This document shows, one piece after another, positions 1 to 7,966 of a stretch of DNA of 64,000 nt. The notes beneath the pieces were generated by a model that was not told the DNA's origin, did not search any database, and saw only the letters and a program-made list of their open reading frames with translations. The stretch is from Paenibacillus alkalitolerans. GTDB taxonomy: Bacteria; Bacillota; Bacilli; Paenibacillales; YIM-B00363. Numbering within the stretch: position 1 is the stretch's first letter; the number at the start of each line of letters is the position of its first letter. The translations under genes were made by a program, and so were the position numbers. The stretch covers positions 310,001 through 374,000 of the forward strand of contig NZ_JAEMXM010000002.1 of assembly GCF_016482785.1 (NCBI RefSeq), written 5' to 3'.

Positions 1-240
1 ATTGATGAGGAGATGGAACGCGTTCGCATGTTGCAAGACGAACTATCCAATCTCCCAGAGGTTACGAATGAATCCCCGGTTAGTTCGCAAGATGTTTTAG
101 AGATGTTCCGTAACCTCCGAGAGAACTGGAAGTACCTTGAGTCGCCTACAAAAAGAGAAATCGTTCAATCTTGGTATCAAAGAATCGTTATTGAGAATAA
201 TAACGGTAAATGGGCAGTCAAAGAAATGGTCACTTATTAG
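1..240 (+). CDS. Serine site-specific recombinase, C-terminal end (partial)
   Basis: The reading frame is open at the first base of the window, so only the last 79 residues of a longer protein are visible. They form a charged helical tail with the motif [13 protein letters not shown] followed by [14 protein letters not shown]. This is the kind of sequence found after the zinc-ribbon and coiled coil of large serine recombinases (phage integrase, SpoIVCA and CcrA/B type). Catalytic and zinc-binding residues lie outside the window. The TAG stop falls a few bases before the point where homology to an unrelated chromosomal gene (ybjQ) begins. That is the usual place for an integrase gene of an integrated element. 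The family call rests on the tail only; it could be a transposon resolvase of the same class. Confidence 0.6.
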   Translation: MDEEMERVRMLQDELSNLPEVTNESPVSSQDVLEMFRNLRENWKYLESPTKREIVQSWYQRIVIENNNGKWAVKEMVTY

Positions 241-260
241 CCCTAATGTAGTACTAGGTG
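241..260. other. Probable attachment-site junction between integrated element and chromosome
   Basis: Immediately after the recombinase stop codon the sequence becomes the interior of a ybjQ-type gene. Family members read approximately (D/G)-I/V-V[15 protein letters not shown], and here the same frame reads [12 protein letters not shown]. The crossover must therefore lie within roughly bases 241-257. The exact core cannot be fixed without the other end of the element or an uninterrupted relative. Confidence 0.45.
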
Positions 261-505
261 AGGCGATTATGGGGGCGAATATCGTCCGGGATTTGTTCGC
301 TTCGATCACCGACATCGTCGGGGGCCGGTCCGGCGCCTATGAGCAGAAGCTGAAGGAAGCGAGGGAAATCGCTATCCAAGAGATGAAGGATCATGCGCGC
401 CAGATCGGCGCGAACGGGGTCGTCGGCATCGATATCGACTATGAAGTGGTTCGCGAAGGCATGCTTATGGTGACGGTGAGCGGCACCGCAGTGAGATTGG
501 GTTGA
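248..505 (+). pseudogene. YbjQ-family (DUF74) protein, 5' end replaced
   Basis: The segment encodes [14 protein letters not shown], then [38 protein letters not shown] and a final [10 protein letters not shown]. This is the body of the roughly 105-residue YbjQ/DUF74 family, a small pentamer-forming protein of unknown function once linked to heavy-metal binding. The first 20 or so residues of the family, including the usual MIVTTT-type start and first beta strand, are absent. The open frame continues upstream only into recombinase DNA. No ribosome binding site precedes the internal ATG at 269. I read this as a gene cut by integration and non-functional in the integrated state. Excision could restore it. 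Confidence 0.65.
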
Positions 506-530
506 TCCGAAAAACAGTTGCTGCGAAACA

Positions 531-571
531 AAAAACACGGTAACCGCCGGTGACGGGGGAACCGTGTTTTT
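531..571. terminator. Bidirectional terminator
   Basis: An 11-bp perfect inverted repeat (AAAAACACGGT / ACCGTGTTTTT) flanks a 19-nt loop. It has A and T runs on both sides and lies between the convergent ybjQ remnant and rnz. It overlaps the rnz stop codon. Confidence 0.8.
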
Positions 572-1500
572 CATGTGCTCCGCGGGATCGGGAAAGACCA
601 GAAATCTTCCGCCACATGCGATTGAGGGAATATCGCTCTCGCCTCTTCCAGCAGCTCGTGCACTTGTTCGTCTTGGTAGCGGGAGGAGAGATGCGATAAT
701 ATGAGCGAGCCTGCGCCCGCTTTCAACGCAAGCTCCGCGGCCTGCGCGGCCGTCGTATGGTAGTAGGCGACGGCTTTGTCGAGCCGGTCGTGTTTGAACG
801 TCGCCTCATGAACGATGACGTCGCACCCGCGGGCGAGCTCGAGCTCGCCGGGGCACGGGCGCGTGTCGCCGAATATGGCGACGGTGCGCCCCTTCGCCGG
901 CGCGGAGACGTAGTCCGCGCCGTTAATTACGCGCCCGTCGGGCAGCGTAACGGTTTCGCCGCGCTTCAAGCGCGCGTACACCGGGCCGGGCGGAACGCCG
1001 TCCCGGCTCAAGCGGGCGCTGTCGAGCGCGCCCGGGATGTCGCGTTCGGCCACTCGGTAGCCGAACGATTCGATCCGGTGCTCCAACCGAAGCGCCGTAA
1101 CCGTGAATTGGTCGTCTTCGAAGACGACCCCTTCCTCTTCGATTTCTCGCACCAGGATATCGTATATCAAGTGAGTGTCGCTTATCTCCAGCGTCATATC
1201 CAAATACCGCTTGATACCCGGCGGTCCGAACACCGTGAGCGGCGACTCCCCGCCCTGATAAGATCTGCTGGACAGCATGCCGGGCAAGCCGTACAGATGA
1301 TCGCCGTGCAGGTGCGTCACGAAGACGAACTCCATGCGTCCCGGTTTCAGCGGGGAGCATAACATCTGGTGCTGCGTCCCCTCGCCCGCATCGAACAGCC
1401 AAAACGTCCCCCGCTCCGGCATCAGATTCAGCGCCACGGATGTCACGTTGCGCTTACGCGACGGCATCCCCGCCCCCGTGCCCAGAAAATACAGTTCCAC
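571..1500 (-). CDS. rnz: Ribonuclease Z
   Basis: The protein is a metallo-beta-lactamase-fold tRNA 3'-processing endonuclease of 309 residues, the normal length for the short form. The zinc motif THLHGDH is at residues 62-68, preceded by the N-terminal FLGTGAGMPS typical of RNase Z. Further ligand motifs are FGDTRPC and the C-terminal LSHLSSRY. It removes 3' trailers from tRNA precursors that lack an encoded CCA. It lies 5 bases downstream of metH on the same strand, so the two may be co-transcribed, although no functional link is known. The stop codon sits in the terminator stem. Confidence 0.95.
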   Translation of the reverse strand: MELYFLGTGAGMPSRKRNVTSVALNLMPERGTFWLFDAGEGTQHQMLCSPLKPGRMEFVFVTHLHGDHLYGLPGMLSSRSYQGGESPLTVFGPPGIKRYLDMTLEISDTHLIYDILVREIEEEGVVFEDDQFTVTALRLEHRIESFGYRVAERDIPGALDSARLSRDGVPPGPVYARLKRGETVTLPDGRVINGADYVSAPAKGRTVAIFGDTRPCPGELELARGCDVIVHEATFKHDRLDKAVAYYHTTAAQAAELALKAGAGSLILSHLSSRYQDEQVHELLEEARAIFPQSHVAEDFWSFPIPRST

Positions 1501-1505
1501 GTTCG

Positions 1506-4500
1506 TTACTCCGCCTTGTCTACATTAAAATATCGCGCCTCGGGATGCGCAAATACGATCGCCGAAACCGACGCCTCAGGTTCCATCATGAACGAATCGG
1601 TCAACTCCACGCCCATATCCTCCGGCTTCATCAGATCGAACAGCTGGCGCTGATCCTCCAGGTTCGGACACGCCGGGTAGCCGAACGAAAATCTTTGTCC
1701 GCGGTATTTCGCTCCGAACAGATCCGCTATGCTCAGGTTCGCCGGATCCGGTATTCCCCATACGTCGCGCATGATCTGATGAATTCGCTCCGCGAACGCT
1801 TCGGCCGTCTCGAGAGCGGCGGCTTGCAGAGCGTGCGATTTCAAATATTCCCCCGCCTGCTTGTAGCGCTCAGCCTTCTCGCGAATCCCGCTTCCGGCAG
1901 TCACGACCAGGAATCCCACATAATCCATCGTTCCGCTGTCCACAGGCTTCAAGTAATCCGCCAGACACAAATACGGCGCGACTTCCTGCCGCGGGAACGT
2001 GAACGTCTGCAGCACCCTGGAACGGTCTCCCGGATCGTAAACAATCACATCGTTGCCGCTCGATTGCGCCGGGTAAAACCGGTACATTCCGCTCGCCCGG
2101 ATCGTTCCTTCTTTCATCGCATCGGCAAATATTTCATCTACCGTCCGTTTCAATTCCGTCGCTTTCGGGTCTCCGTCGGCAAGCAGCTTGTCGACCTTGC
2201 CTTTCAGCCCGAGGTGATGACCTAGCAGCATTTGCATATTCACATATGGCATCAGATGAGCGATCGGATAATCCCGCAGCACGTGGCGTTCCAAATCTTT
2301 CGGCACCTGTACCGCCACATCGCGCGAGACGTTCGACACCCGTGGCTCGCCGCTGTCTGCAGCCGGCCGTTCCTTCCGTCCCGCTTCCATCACGTCCGAC
2401 TCTTTCGCTTCTCTCAGCTCCCGGATCAAGCGCGCTTTCTCTTCCGGGTTCGACAGCTTGTTCGCGATATCCAATCCGTCCATCGCATCTTTCGCGTACA
2501 ACACAAGCCCTTCGTATTCAGGCGCGATTCTCGTCTTCGTAAATTTTCTTGAAAGCGCCGCCCCGCCGACGAGGATCGGTACGTCGATGCCCGCGGCTTT
2601 CAAGTCTTGCGCCGTAGTGACCATTTGCTGCGCAGATTTCACGAGCAGTCCGGACAATCCGATCGCGTCCGGCTTCTCCCTCCGGTACGCTTCGATAAGC
2701 TGCTCCGGCGGCACCTTGATCCCGAGGTTGATAATCTCATAGCCGTTATTCGAAAGAATGATTTCAACCAAGTTTTTGCCGATGTCGTGAACGTCGCCTT
2801 TTACCGTCGCAAGCAATATTCTGCCTTTAACGGAAGACTCGGACTTCTCCAAGAACGGCTCCAGATGCGAAACGGCCGCTTTCATCGCTTCGGCGCTCTG
2901 CAGCACCTCGGCCACAATCAGTTCGTTATTGTTAAAAAGTCTCCCGACCTCGTCCATGCCGGCCATCAGCGGACCGTTGATGATCTCCAAAGGCGCGTAT
3001 TTCTTCAAAGCTTCATCCAAATCCGGAATAAGCCCTTCCTTCGTGCCTTCGATAATGTAGGACGCAAGCCGTTCTTCGAGAGTGAGATTGCTCGTTTTTT
3101 CTTTCTTCGCCACCTTCTTTTCGCGGAAATGCGCGACGAAAGCGGCGAGCGTGTCGTCGTTCGTGTTGAATATGAGATCCTCGGCAAGCTTCCGTTCTTC
3201 CTCCGGAATCGACGCGTATCGCTCTAATTTCTCGGTATTGACGATCGCGTATCCAAGGCCTGCTTTCGTATTATGGTACAAGAATACGGAGTTCAGCACT
3301 TCGCGGCCCGCTTCCGGAAGACCGAACGATACGTTGCTGATGCCTAGAATGCTGGAACACTGAGGAAAATGCTCCTTGATCAAGCGAATGCCTTCGATCG
3401 TCGCCTTGGCGGATCCCACATATTGCGGGTCGCCTGAGCCGACCGGGAACACGTTCGGGTCGAATATAATGTCCCGGGGATCGAGGCTGTATTGGTTTAC
3501 GAGAATATCGTGCGACCGTTGAGCGACTCGCAGTTTATCTTCCGCCCATACCGCCATGCCCTTCTCGTCGATCAATCCGACTACGACGGCCGCGCCGTAC
3601 TTATGAATAAGCGGAACGACATGATCAAACCTCTCCAACCCGTCTTCCAAATTGATCGAGTTGATGATGGCTTTCCCTTGCGAATGCTTCAATCCGATTT
3701 CGATCACTTCGTGATCGGTCGAGTCGATCATGAGCGGCACTTTCACTTTCTTCGTAACAAGCTGAAGAAAGTCCTCCATCACCCGCTTCTCGTCGAGCTC
3801 CGTATCCTGCAGGTTCACGTCGACGATATGCGCTCCGTTCTTCACTTGCGCTCTGGCAATCTCGGACGCCTCTTCCAGCTTCCCTTCGAATATAAGCCGC
3901 TTGAATTTACGCGATCCGATGACGTTCGTTCGTTCTCCGACCATAAGCGGACGGTTATCCTCTTCCACGTAAACCGTCTCAATGCCGGAAACCGCAGGCG
4001 GGTGGGTACCGGTTCTTTGCCTTGGCTTATACTGCGCCAGCTCCTGCGACAGCGCCCGAATATGCTCCGGCGTCGTACCGCAGCAGCCTCCCGCGATATT
4101 CAGCCAGCCTTGCTCCGCGAATCCGGCAAGCTTGCGTGCAAGCGATTCCGGCGATTCATGGTAATGCCCGTTTTCGTCCGGCAGTCCCGCGTTCGGATAA
4201 CACGATACGGCGGCTCCCGTCAACTGCGACAGCGTGCGGATGTGGTCTTTCATAAATTCCGGTCCGGTAGCGCAGTTCAGCCCGATCGATACGGGGTGAA
4301 GATGCTCGAGCGAAACCATGAACGACTCGATGTTTTGACCGGCAAGCGTTGTCCCCATCGGTTCGATCGTGCCCGAAATCATTATAGGCAGCGTCACGCC
4401 GGCCGTCTCGAACGCGCGGCGGATGCCGATACTCCCCGCTTTCACGTTTAGCGTATCTTGCGACGTCTCCAGCAACAGCGCATCGACTCCGCCTTCAATG

Positions 4501-4952
4501 AGTGCCAATGCTTGCTCATAATAAGACTCCACCAGTCCGTCAAACGTTACTCCACCTGTTACCGACAACGTCTTTGTCGTCGGTCCCATTGCCCCGGCCA
4601 CAAACCTCGGCCATTCCGGCGTCGAATATTTTTTCGCCGCTTCCACGGCGAGCCGCGCCGCAGCCAAGTTCAATTCGCGCGCTTTGTCGGAAATATCGTA
4701 CTCCGCCAGAACAACGCTTGTAGAACCGAACGTGTTGGTCTCTATAATATCGGCGCCCGATTCAAGGTATTTCTCGTGAATCGTCCGAATGAGATCCGGT
4801 TTCGTCAAGCAAAGCATTTCGTTGCATCCCTCAAGCGCTTCGCCGCCGAAATCGTCCGCGCTCAAATCGGCCTGCTGAATCATCGTGCCCATCGCGCCGT
4901 CTATAATTAATATTTTCTTCTCAAGCTGCTGTTCCAATGCGGTCTTATTCAA
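1506..4952 (-). CDS. metH: Methionine synthase, cobalamin-dependent
   Basis: The enzyme transfers the methyl group of 5-methyltetrahydrofolate to homocysteine through cobalamin. Domains run in the usual order. The homocysteine-binding barrel starts with ILIIDGAMGTMIQ and carries the zinc-ligand GGCCGTTPEH. The pterin-binding domain contains NVIGSRKF. The B12 cap and Rossmann domain carry the cobalamin-ligand motif GDVHDIGKN. The AdoMet activation domain contains RGQRFSFGYPACPN. The frame is open for another 47 codons upstream, but that part is unrelated to MetH. A TTG start with GGTGAG seven bases upstream gives 1148 residues, the family length. A GTG four codons earlier is the alternative. 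Confidence 0.95.
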   Translation of the reverse strand: MNKTALEQQLEKKILIIDGAMGTMIQQADLSADDFGGEALEGCNEMLCLTKPDLIRTIHEKYLESGADIIETNTFGSTSVVLAEYDISDKARELNLAAARLAVEAAKKYSTPEWPRFVAGAMGPTTKTLSVTGGVTFDGLVESYYEQALALIEGGVDALLLETSQDTLNVKAGSIGIRRAFETAGVTLPIMISGTIEPMGTTLAGQNIESFMVSLEHLHPVSIGLNCATGPEFMKDHIRTLSQLTGAAVSCYPNAGLPDENGHYHESPESLARKLAGFAEQGWLNIAGGCCGTTPEHIRALSQELAQYKPRQRTGTHPPAVSGIETVYVEEDNRPLMVGERTNVIGSRKFKRLIFEGKLEEASEIARAQVKNGAHIVDVNLQDTELDEKRVMEDFLQLVTKKVKVPLMIDSTDHEVIEIGLKHSQGKAIINSINLEDGLERFDHVVPLIHKYGAAVVVGLIDEKGMAVWAEDKLRVAQRSHDILVNQYSLDPRDIIFDPNVFPVGSGDPQYVGSAKATIEGIRLIKEHFPQCSSILGISNVSFGLPEAGREVLNSVFLYHNTKAGLGYAIVNTEKLERYASIPEEERKLAEDLIFNTNDDTLAAFVAHFREKKVAKKEKTSNLTLEERLASYIIEGTKEGLIPDLDEALKKYAPLEIINGPLMAGMDEVGRLFNNNELIVAEVLQSAEAMKAAVSHLEPFLEKSESSVKGRILLATVKGDVHDIGKNLVEIILSNNGYEIINLGIKVPPEQLIEAYRREKPDAIGLSGLLVKSAQQMVTTAQDLKAAGIDVPILVGGAALSRKFTKTRIAPEYEGLVLYAKDAMDGLDIANKLSNPEEKARLIRELREAKESDVMEAGRKERPAADSGEPRVSNVSRDVAVQVPKDLERHVLRDYPIAHLMPYVNMQMLLGHHLGLKGKVDKLLADGDPKATELKRTVDEIFADAMKEGTIRASGMYRFYPAQSSGNDVIVYDPGDRSRVLQTFTFPRQEVAPYLCLADYLKPVDSGTMDYVGFLVVTAGSGIREKAERYKQAGEYLKSHALQAAALETAEAFAERIHQIMRDVWGIPDPANLSIADLFGAKYRGQRFSFGYPACPNLEDQRQLFDLMKPEDMGVELTDSFMMEPEASVSAIVFAHPEARYFNVDKAE

Positions 4953-5034
4953 GCCAGTGCTCACCGTCCCATGATGGTATTGCTCAATAGTGTACCAAAA
5001 TACTCGGAATTGGAAAAGGACATTGAAAAAACGG

Positions 5035-5063
5035 ATGACATTGCGGGTAAAATATTCTATAAT
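5035..5063 (+). promoter_or_regulatory. Sigma-A promoter of mtnD
   Basis: ATGACA at 5035-5040 is spaced 17 bases from a perfect TATAAT at 5058-5063. Transcription would start near 5070, just before the 21-bp palindrome. Confidence 0.65.
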
Positions 5064-5080
5064 ACGGACAGCGATCATTG

Positions 5081-5101
5081 AATTTAGAATCATTCTAAAT
5101 T
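5081..5101. promoter_or_regulatory. PerR/Fur-type operator
   Basis: This is a perfect 10-1-10 inverted repeat whose core, TTAGAATCATTCTAA, differs from the Bacillus PerR box (TTATAATNATTATAA) only at two symmetric positions. It sits just downstream of the predicted transcription start of mtnD, a position suited to repression. A Fur or Zur paralog could be the binder instead. Confidence 0.6.
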
Positions 5102-5130
5102 AGAACAATTATAAGAAAAGAGGGATTTCG

Positions 5131-5673
5131 ATGGCTGAAATTCGCATTCGAAATACGAACGAACGGATTACCGGCGAACAAAATGTAAGGGAATTTTTAT
5201 CGAGCCAAGAAGTATTGTACGAACATTGGAATCCGGACAAGCTTCCGGAGAATCTCCGAAACAAATTCGTATTGTCGGACGAAGAGAAAAATGAAATTCT
5301 TGCGACCTTCGACCACGAAATCCGGGATTTGGCGGAGCGCAGAGGGTACAAGACATGGGACATCGTAGCGTTGTCCGATGCAACCCCGAACTTGGAAGAT
5401 CTGCTGAAAAAATTCGAACAAGTCCATACTCACACGGAAGACGAAGTTCGCGCCATCACAGCGGGACGCGGAATTTTCATCATTAAAGGGTCCGACGACG
5501 TAGGATACTTCGACGTCGAACTCGAAGAGGGCGACGTCATCTCCGTTCCCGAGCATAAGCCGCACTTCTTCACGCTTATGGAAAACCGGCAAATCGTCGC
5601 AGTCCGCCTCTTCATCGAACCGGCGGGATGGGTAGCCCACTCGTACGAAGACCCGGCATTCCAGAAAGCGTAA
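5131..5673 (+). CDS. mtnD: Acireductone dioxygenase (cupin)
   Basis: This cupin-fold dioxygenase of 180 residues belongs to the methionine salvage pathway. It cleaves acireductone to the keto acid precursor of methionine and formate, and the outcome depends on the bound metal. The metal-binding motif HTHTEDE (H99, H101, E105) and the second-cupin histidine (H145 in PEHKPHFF) match the family. AGAGGGA lies a few bases before the ATG. No other methionine-salvage genes are nearby, but metH is divergent across 178 bases. The promoter carries a PerR/Fur-like box, so expression may respond to iron or peroxide. That fits an enzyme whose product depends on Fe versus Ni. Confidence 0.9.
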   Translation: MAEIRIRNTNERITGEQNVREFLSSQEVLYEHWNPDKLPENLRNKFVLSDEEKNEILATFDHEIRDLAERRGYKTWDIVALSDATPNLEDLLKKFEQVHTHTEDEVRAITAGRGIFIIKGSDDVGYFDVELEEGDVISVPEHKPHFFTLMENRQIVAVRLFIEPAGWVAHSYEDPAFQKA

Positions 5674-5763
5674 ATCACGCAAGGGACATTGATTGTACTC
5701 TTATTTTAGCATATGCGGCGGTTTCGACAATTTTTTGATGTAATAGCGGAAAGTGGATACAAG

Positions 5764-5805
5764 AAACACGGCCCGTTCCAATCCGGTGGAACAGGCCGTG
5801 TTTTT
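5764..5805. terminator. Bidirectional terminator
   Basis: A long hairpin (AAACACGGCC plus GTTCCA paired with TGGAAC plus GGCCGTGTTT) is followed by a T run. It separates the convergent mtnD and HAD genes. Confidence 0.85.
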
Positions 5806-6599
5806 TAATTTAACCGATCGATTATTCCGAGAAGCTGTTCCAGCTTCGTGACTGTATAAGTCGGAGGCACATGTTCACCTATGTCCGCTCCGTGATGATT
5901 AATCCAGACGTTCGGCATACCGATCCTGCTTGATCCGAGTATATCCGTCGTTAATTTGTCCCCAACCATAATCCCTTCTCCGGGAGCAATGCCGAGCAGC
6001 GACACGGCATGCTCGAATATCGACGGATCCGGCTTTCCCCGCCCGAACTGTCCGGAGATGACGATATGGTCAAAATACGGAACAAGCTGCGGAATACCGT
6101 CGAGCTTCTCCTTCTGTAAATCCGGGGACCCGTTCGTCAGCAATAACAGTTTATATTTCGATTTTAAAGCATCCAATACTTGAAACGTATCGGCGTAAAC
6201 GTATGCGCGTTTCCTGCGTTCCTCCGGGAACCGTTCCCCCAATTCCGCGCCGAAATGAGGATCATCCACGCCAAGCGCTTGCAATCCCTTGGTCCACGCA
6301 GCTTTACGGTATTCGGGAGCCAACTGCCGCAGCATTCGGAAGTAAGGATCATCCCCTTCCGTAAAGTTCCCCCATAACGCTTCGAACGGATTAATTCCGA
6401 TCATCTTTGTGAACGGGAACGTATCGTAGCTTTCATATAAGGCCCTTGCTTCTTTACGAACGGATGCATCCAACGCTGCCGGGTCGAGTGCATACTTATC
6501 GGCAGCAAACAGGCAGGTCGCCTCTAAAGCTTCTTTTACGCTGAGCTCGTCCCACAGCAGCGTGTCATCCAAATCGAACAAAACAGCACGCAATGTCAA
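5805..6599 (-). CDS. HAD-superfamily hydrolase
   Basis: This 264-residue soluble phosphatase of the haloacid dehalogenase superfamily resembles Bacillus YsaA and YjjG-type nucleotidases. Motif I is FDLDDT (D9, D11), motif II is LLTNGS, the motif III lysine is in GRGKPDP, and motif IV is GDKLTTD. A helical cap lies between motifs I and II. The substrate cannot be told from sequence. The TTG start overlaps the stop of the upstream membrane-protein gene (TTGA), so translation is coupled in a three-gene operon with the DUF896 gene. Confidence 0.85.
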   Translation of the reverse strand: MTLRAVLFDLDDTLLWDELSVKEALEATCLFAADKYALDPAALDASVRKEARALYESYDTFPFTKMIGINPFEALWGNFTEGDDPYFRMLRQLAPEYRKAAWTKGLQALGVDDPHFGAELGERFPEERRKRAYVYADTFQVLDALKSKYKLLLLTNGSPDLQKEKLDGIPQLVPYFDHIVISGQFGRGKPDPSIFEHAVSLLGIAPGEGIMVGDKLTTDILGSSRIGMPNVWINHHGADIGEHVPPTYTVTKLEQLLGIIDRLN

Positions 6600-7132
6600 T
6601 CCGCCTTCACCCTCGCTCCACTGTCTTCTTGTAAGTTTATTTGATGTTTGGCGGCAAACTGCCGCACCGCATCCGTCAACCGGTCCATCGGATATAAGTG
6701 CATCCGTCTGGAAAATGTTCTTCTCGTCTTCCCGTCTTTCCCCTCAATTACGACATCGCCGGTCGTCATCCTAATGGTCCCGATCTCGGAAGCCGTCAGC
6801 GTCTTCTCGCCTGTATATGTGCGCCAGCTCAATTGCGACTTTCCGATCTTCAGATACGGTCTGCGCACCAAGAAATGAAACAACGCCAATACAAAATACA
6901 AGATGATCGTAATTTGGTATAAAGAATCCGATCCGGCAGCCGGGGGCAATGTCACTGCAAACAGCAGTCCCGCGAGAGCGAGCGCAAGCGGCAGCAACCA
7001 GCTTCTGCCTCGAACGGTCATTTCTCCGTCCCCTCCTGCTACGGGGGCTTGTCCGTGTTTTTCCCGCTGCTTGTTGATCTTCTCTTTATTCTTCTGCACC
7101 ATTCGTTCCCACTTGCGGGACATCGGCCTCAT
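6596..7132 (-). CDS. Hypothetical membrane protein, two TM segments
   Basis: I do not recognise this 178-residue protein. A basic N-terminus of about 40 residues is followed by two hydrophobic segments (about 45-63 and 74-88) with a short exposed loop. A soluble C-terminal part (about 95-178) contains short beta-rich stretches such as LSWRTYTGEKTLTASEIGTIRM, which may be a small PH-like fold. The start shares ATGA with the end of the DUF896 gene, and the stop overlaps the HAD start, so all three are translated together. A later ATG at 7123 is possible. Confidence 0.65.
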   Translation of the reverse strand: MRPMSRKWERMVQKNKEKINKQREKHGQAPVAGGDGEMTVRGRSWLLPLALALAGLLFAVTLPPAAGSDSLYQITIILYFVLALFHFLVRRPYLKIGKSQLSWRTYTGEKTLTASEIGTIRMTTGDVVIEGKDGKTRRTFSRRMHLYPMDRLTDAVRQFAAKHQINLQEDSGARVKAD

Positions 7133-7314
7133 TCCTTCTTCTTATCATCGTCTACAAATTCTATAGATTCCAACTGTACCCTTAAGGATTCTTTGAGATT
7201 GTCCAGATACTCTCTTCGCAATACGGCTTGCTCATCCTTCTCCTCCTGGGTCAGGCCGACGCTTTTCTGTTTTCGGGCCAGTTCGTTAATTCGCCGTATA
7301 CGTTCCGTAACCAT
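7129..7314 (-). CDS. ynzC: DUF896 (YnzC-type) protein
   Basis: This 61-residue, highly charged two-helix protein contains IRRINELARKQKSVGLTQEEKDEQ and LRREYL, the hallmark of DUF896. In B. subtilis ynzC sits in the SOS-controlled yneA-yneB-ynzC operon next to lexA. Here the gene lies one gene beyond yneA on the same strand, but a terminator separates them, so it is probably no longer in the yneA transcript. AGGGGG precedes the ATG. The biochemical role of the family is unknown. Confidence 0.85.
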   Translation of the reverse strand: MVTERIRRINELARKQKSVGLTQEEKDEQAVLRREYLDNLKESLRVQLESIEFVDDDKKKE

Positions 7315-7380
7315 AACCTAATCCCCCTTCATGTCCATTTTACTTTGACACAGGGGCGAACAAAAAGTCAAGAAGCGCAA

Positions 7381-7413
7381 AAACCGCCAAACCCGGATGA
7401 GGGCTTGGCGGTT
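7381..7413 (-). terminator. Terminator of yneA
   Basis: Read on the minus strand, the stem AACCGCCAA / TTGGCGGTT has an additional inner CCC/GGG pairing and is followed by TTTTT. Confidence 0.75.
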
Positions 7414-7437
7414 CATTCCGCACTGTCGAACAGATGA

Positions 7438-7779
7438 TTATGGTAAAAGGAGAATTTGACCGGCTTGAATTGCTGAAGAATCCAGTTCGTTCAATTCCTT
7501 AATATCACGAATGTAGAAACGAACGTCCTTATCCGGATCTCCATATTTCTTCGCAATCTCCCATAGCGTATCGCCAGGTTCTACGCAAAGTTTCTTATAC
7601 TCTTGCTTGGCCGCTTTCGTATCAGACGAGCGGTCCGTCTCGGCATCGCTGCCGTTCATTGCGTTCGCATGAAGCATTGCTCCGGACGAGATGCTAAGAA
7701 CAATCACGAACAACAAAGTTGCTAATCTATTGAATGCTTTCCTCGTTATGTATCGAGAAGATGCCTGTGTACGTTTCAT
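7438..7779 (-). CDS. yneA: LysM protein, YneA-type SOS division inhibitor
   Basis: The protein has 113 residues: a basic start, one membrane anchor (about 18-36), a short linker, and a LysM domain (about 62-113, VEPGDTLWEIAKKYGD). Size, layout and position divergent from lexA match B. subtilis YneA, which delays cell division during DNA damage. The promoter (TTGACA, 17 bases, TAATCT) contains one LexA box in its spacer and another just downstream, so it should be tightly SOS-regulated. GGAGG lies nine bases before the ATG. Sequence similarity to YneA beyond LysM is low by eye, so the symbol rests mainly on context. Confidence 0.8.
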   Translation of the reverse strand: MKRTQASSRYITRKAFNRLATLLFVIVLSISSGAMLHANAMNGSDAETDRSSDTKAAKQEYKKLCVEPGDTLWEIAKKYGDPDKDVRFYIRDIKELNELDSSAIQAGQILLLP

Positions 7780-7793
7780 ATTTATCGACCTCC

Positions 7794-7918
7794 AAACGTT
7801 TGTTCTGGAAATAGATTATCACGAACAGATGTTTGTGTCAATACAAAATAAGAACAAATGTTTGATGATTATTTTCGAATAGACCAACTCGAACTTATGT
7901 TTGTGCGAACTCCGGTTC
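7794..7918. promoter_or_regulatory. Five LexA (DinR) boxes
   Basis: The boxes fit GAAC-N4-GTTY, some read on the minus strand. They are at 7794-7805 (AAACGTTTGTTC), 7822-7835 (CGAACAGATGTTTG), 7851-7864 (AGAACAAATGTTTG), 7890-7903 (CGAACTTATGTTTG) and 7907-7918 (GAACTCCGGTTC). Centre spacings are 29, 29, 39 and 16 bases. Boxes 1-2 cover the yneA promoter and boxes 4-5 cover the lexA promoter. Confidence 0.85.
7813..7841 (-). promoter_or_regulatory. yneA promoter
   Basis: On the minus strand TTGACA (7841-7836) is spaced 17 bases from TAATCT (7818-7813). LexA box 2 fills the spacer. Confidence 0.75.
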
Positions 7919-7929
7919 TGTGTTATACT
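7901..7929 (+). promoter_or_regulatory. lexA promoter
   Basis: TTGTGC (7901-7906) is spaced 17 bases from TATACT (7924-7929), with LexA box 5 in the spacer, indicating autoregulation. Confidence 0.65.
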
Positions 7930-7966
7930 TTTGTTAAAATATTACTAATCCTTGGAGTGATCGCTC

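Noticed and set aside
137-268. Recombinase-derived N-terminal extension making a full-length YbjQ fusion protein
   Set aside because: The extra codons are an out-of-frame reading of the recombinase gene and no ribosome site precedes them.
4953-5093. 47-codon N-terminal extension of MetH
   Set aside because: The sequence is hydrophobic and unlike MetH, lies over the mtnD promoter, and a TTG with a good ribosome site gives the family length.
4953-5130. SAM or cobalamin riboswitch before metH
   Set aside because: The 178-base region has no conserved riboswitch core and is explained by a promoter and a palindrome for the divergent gene.
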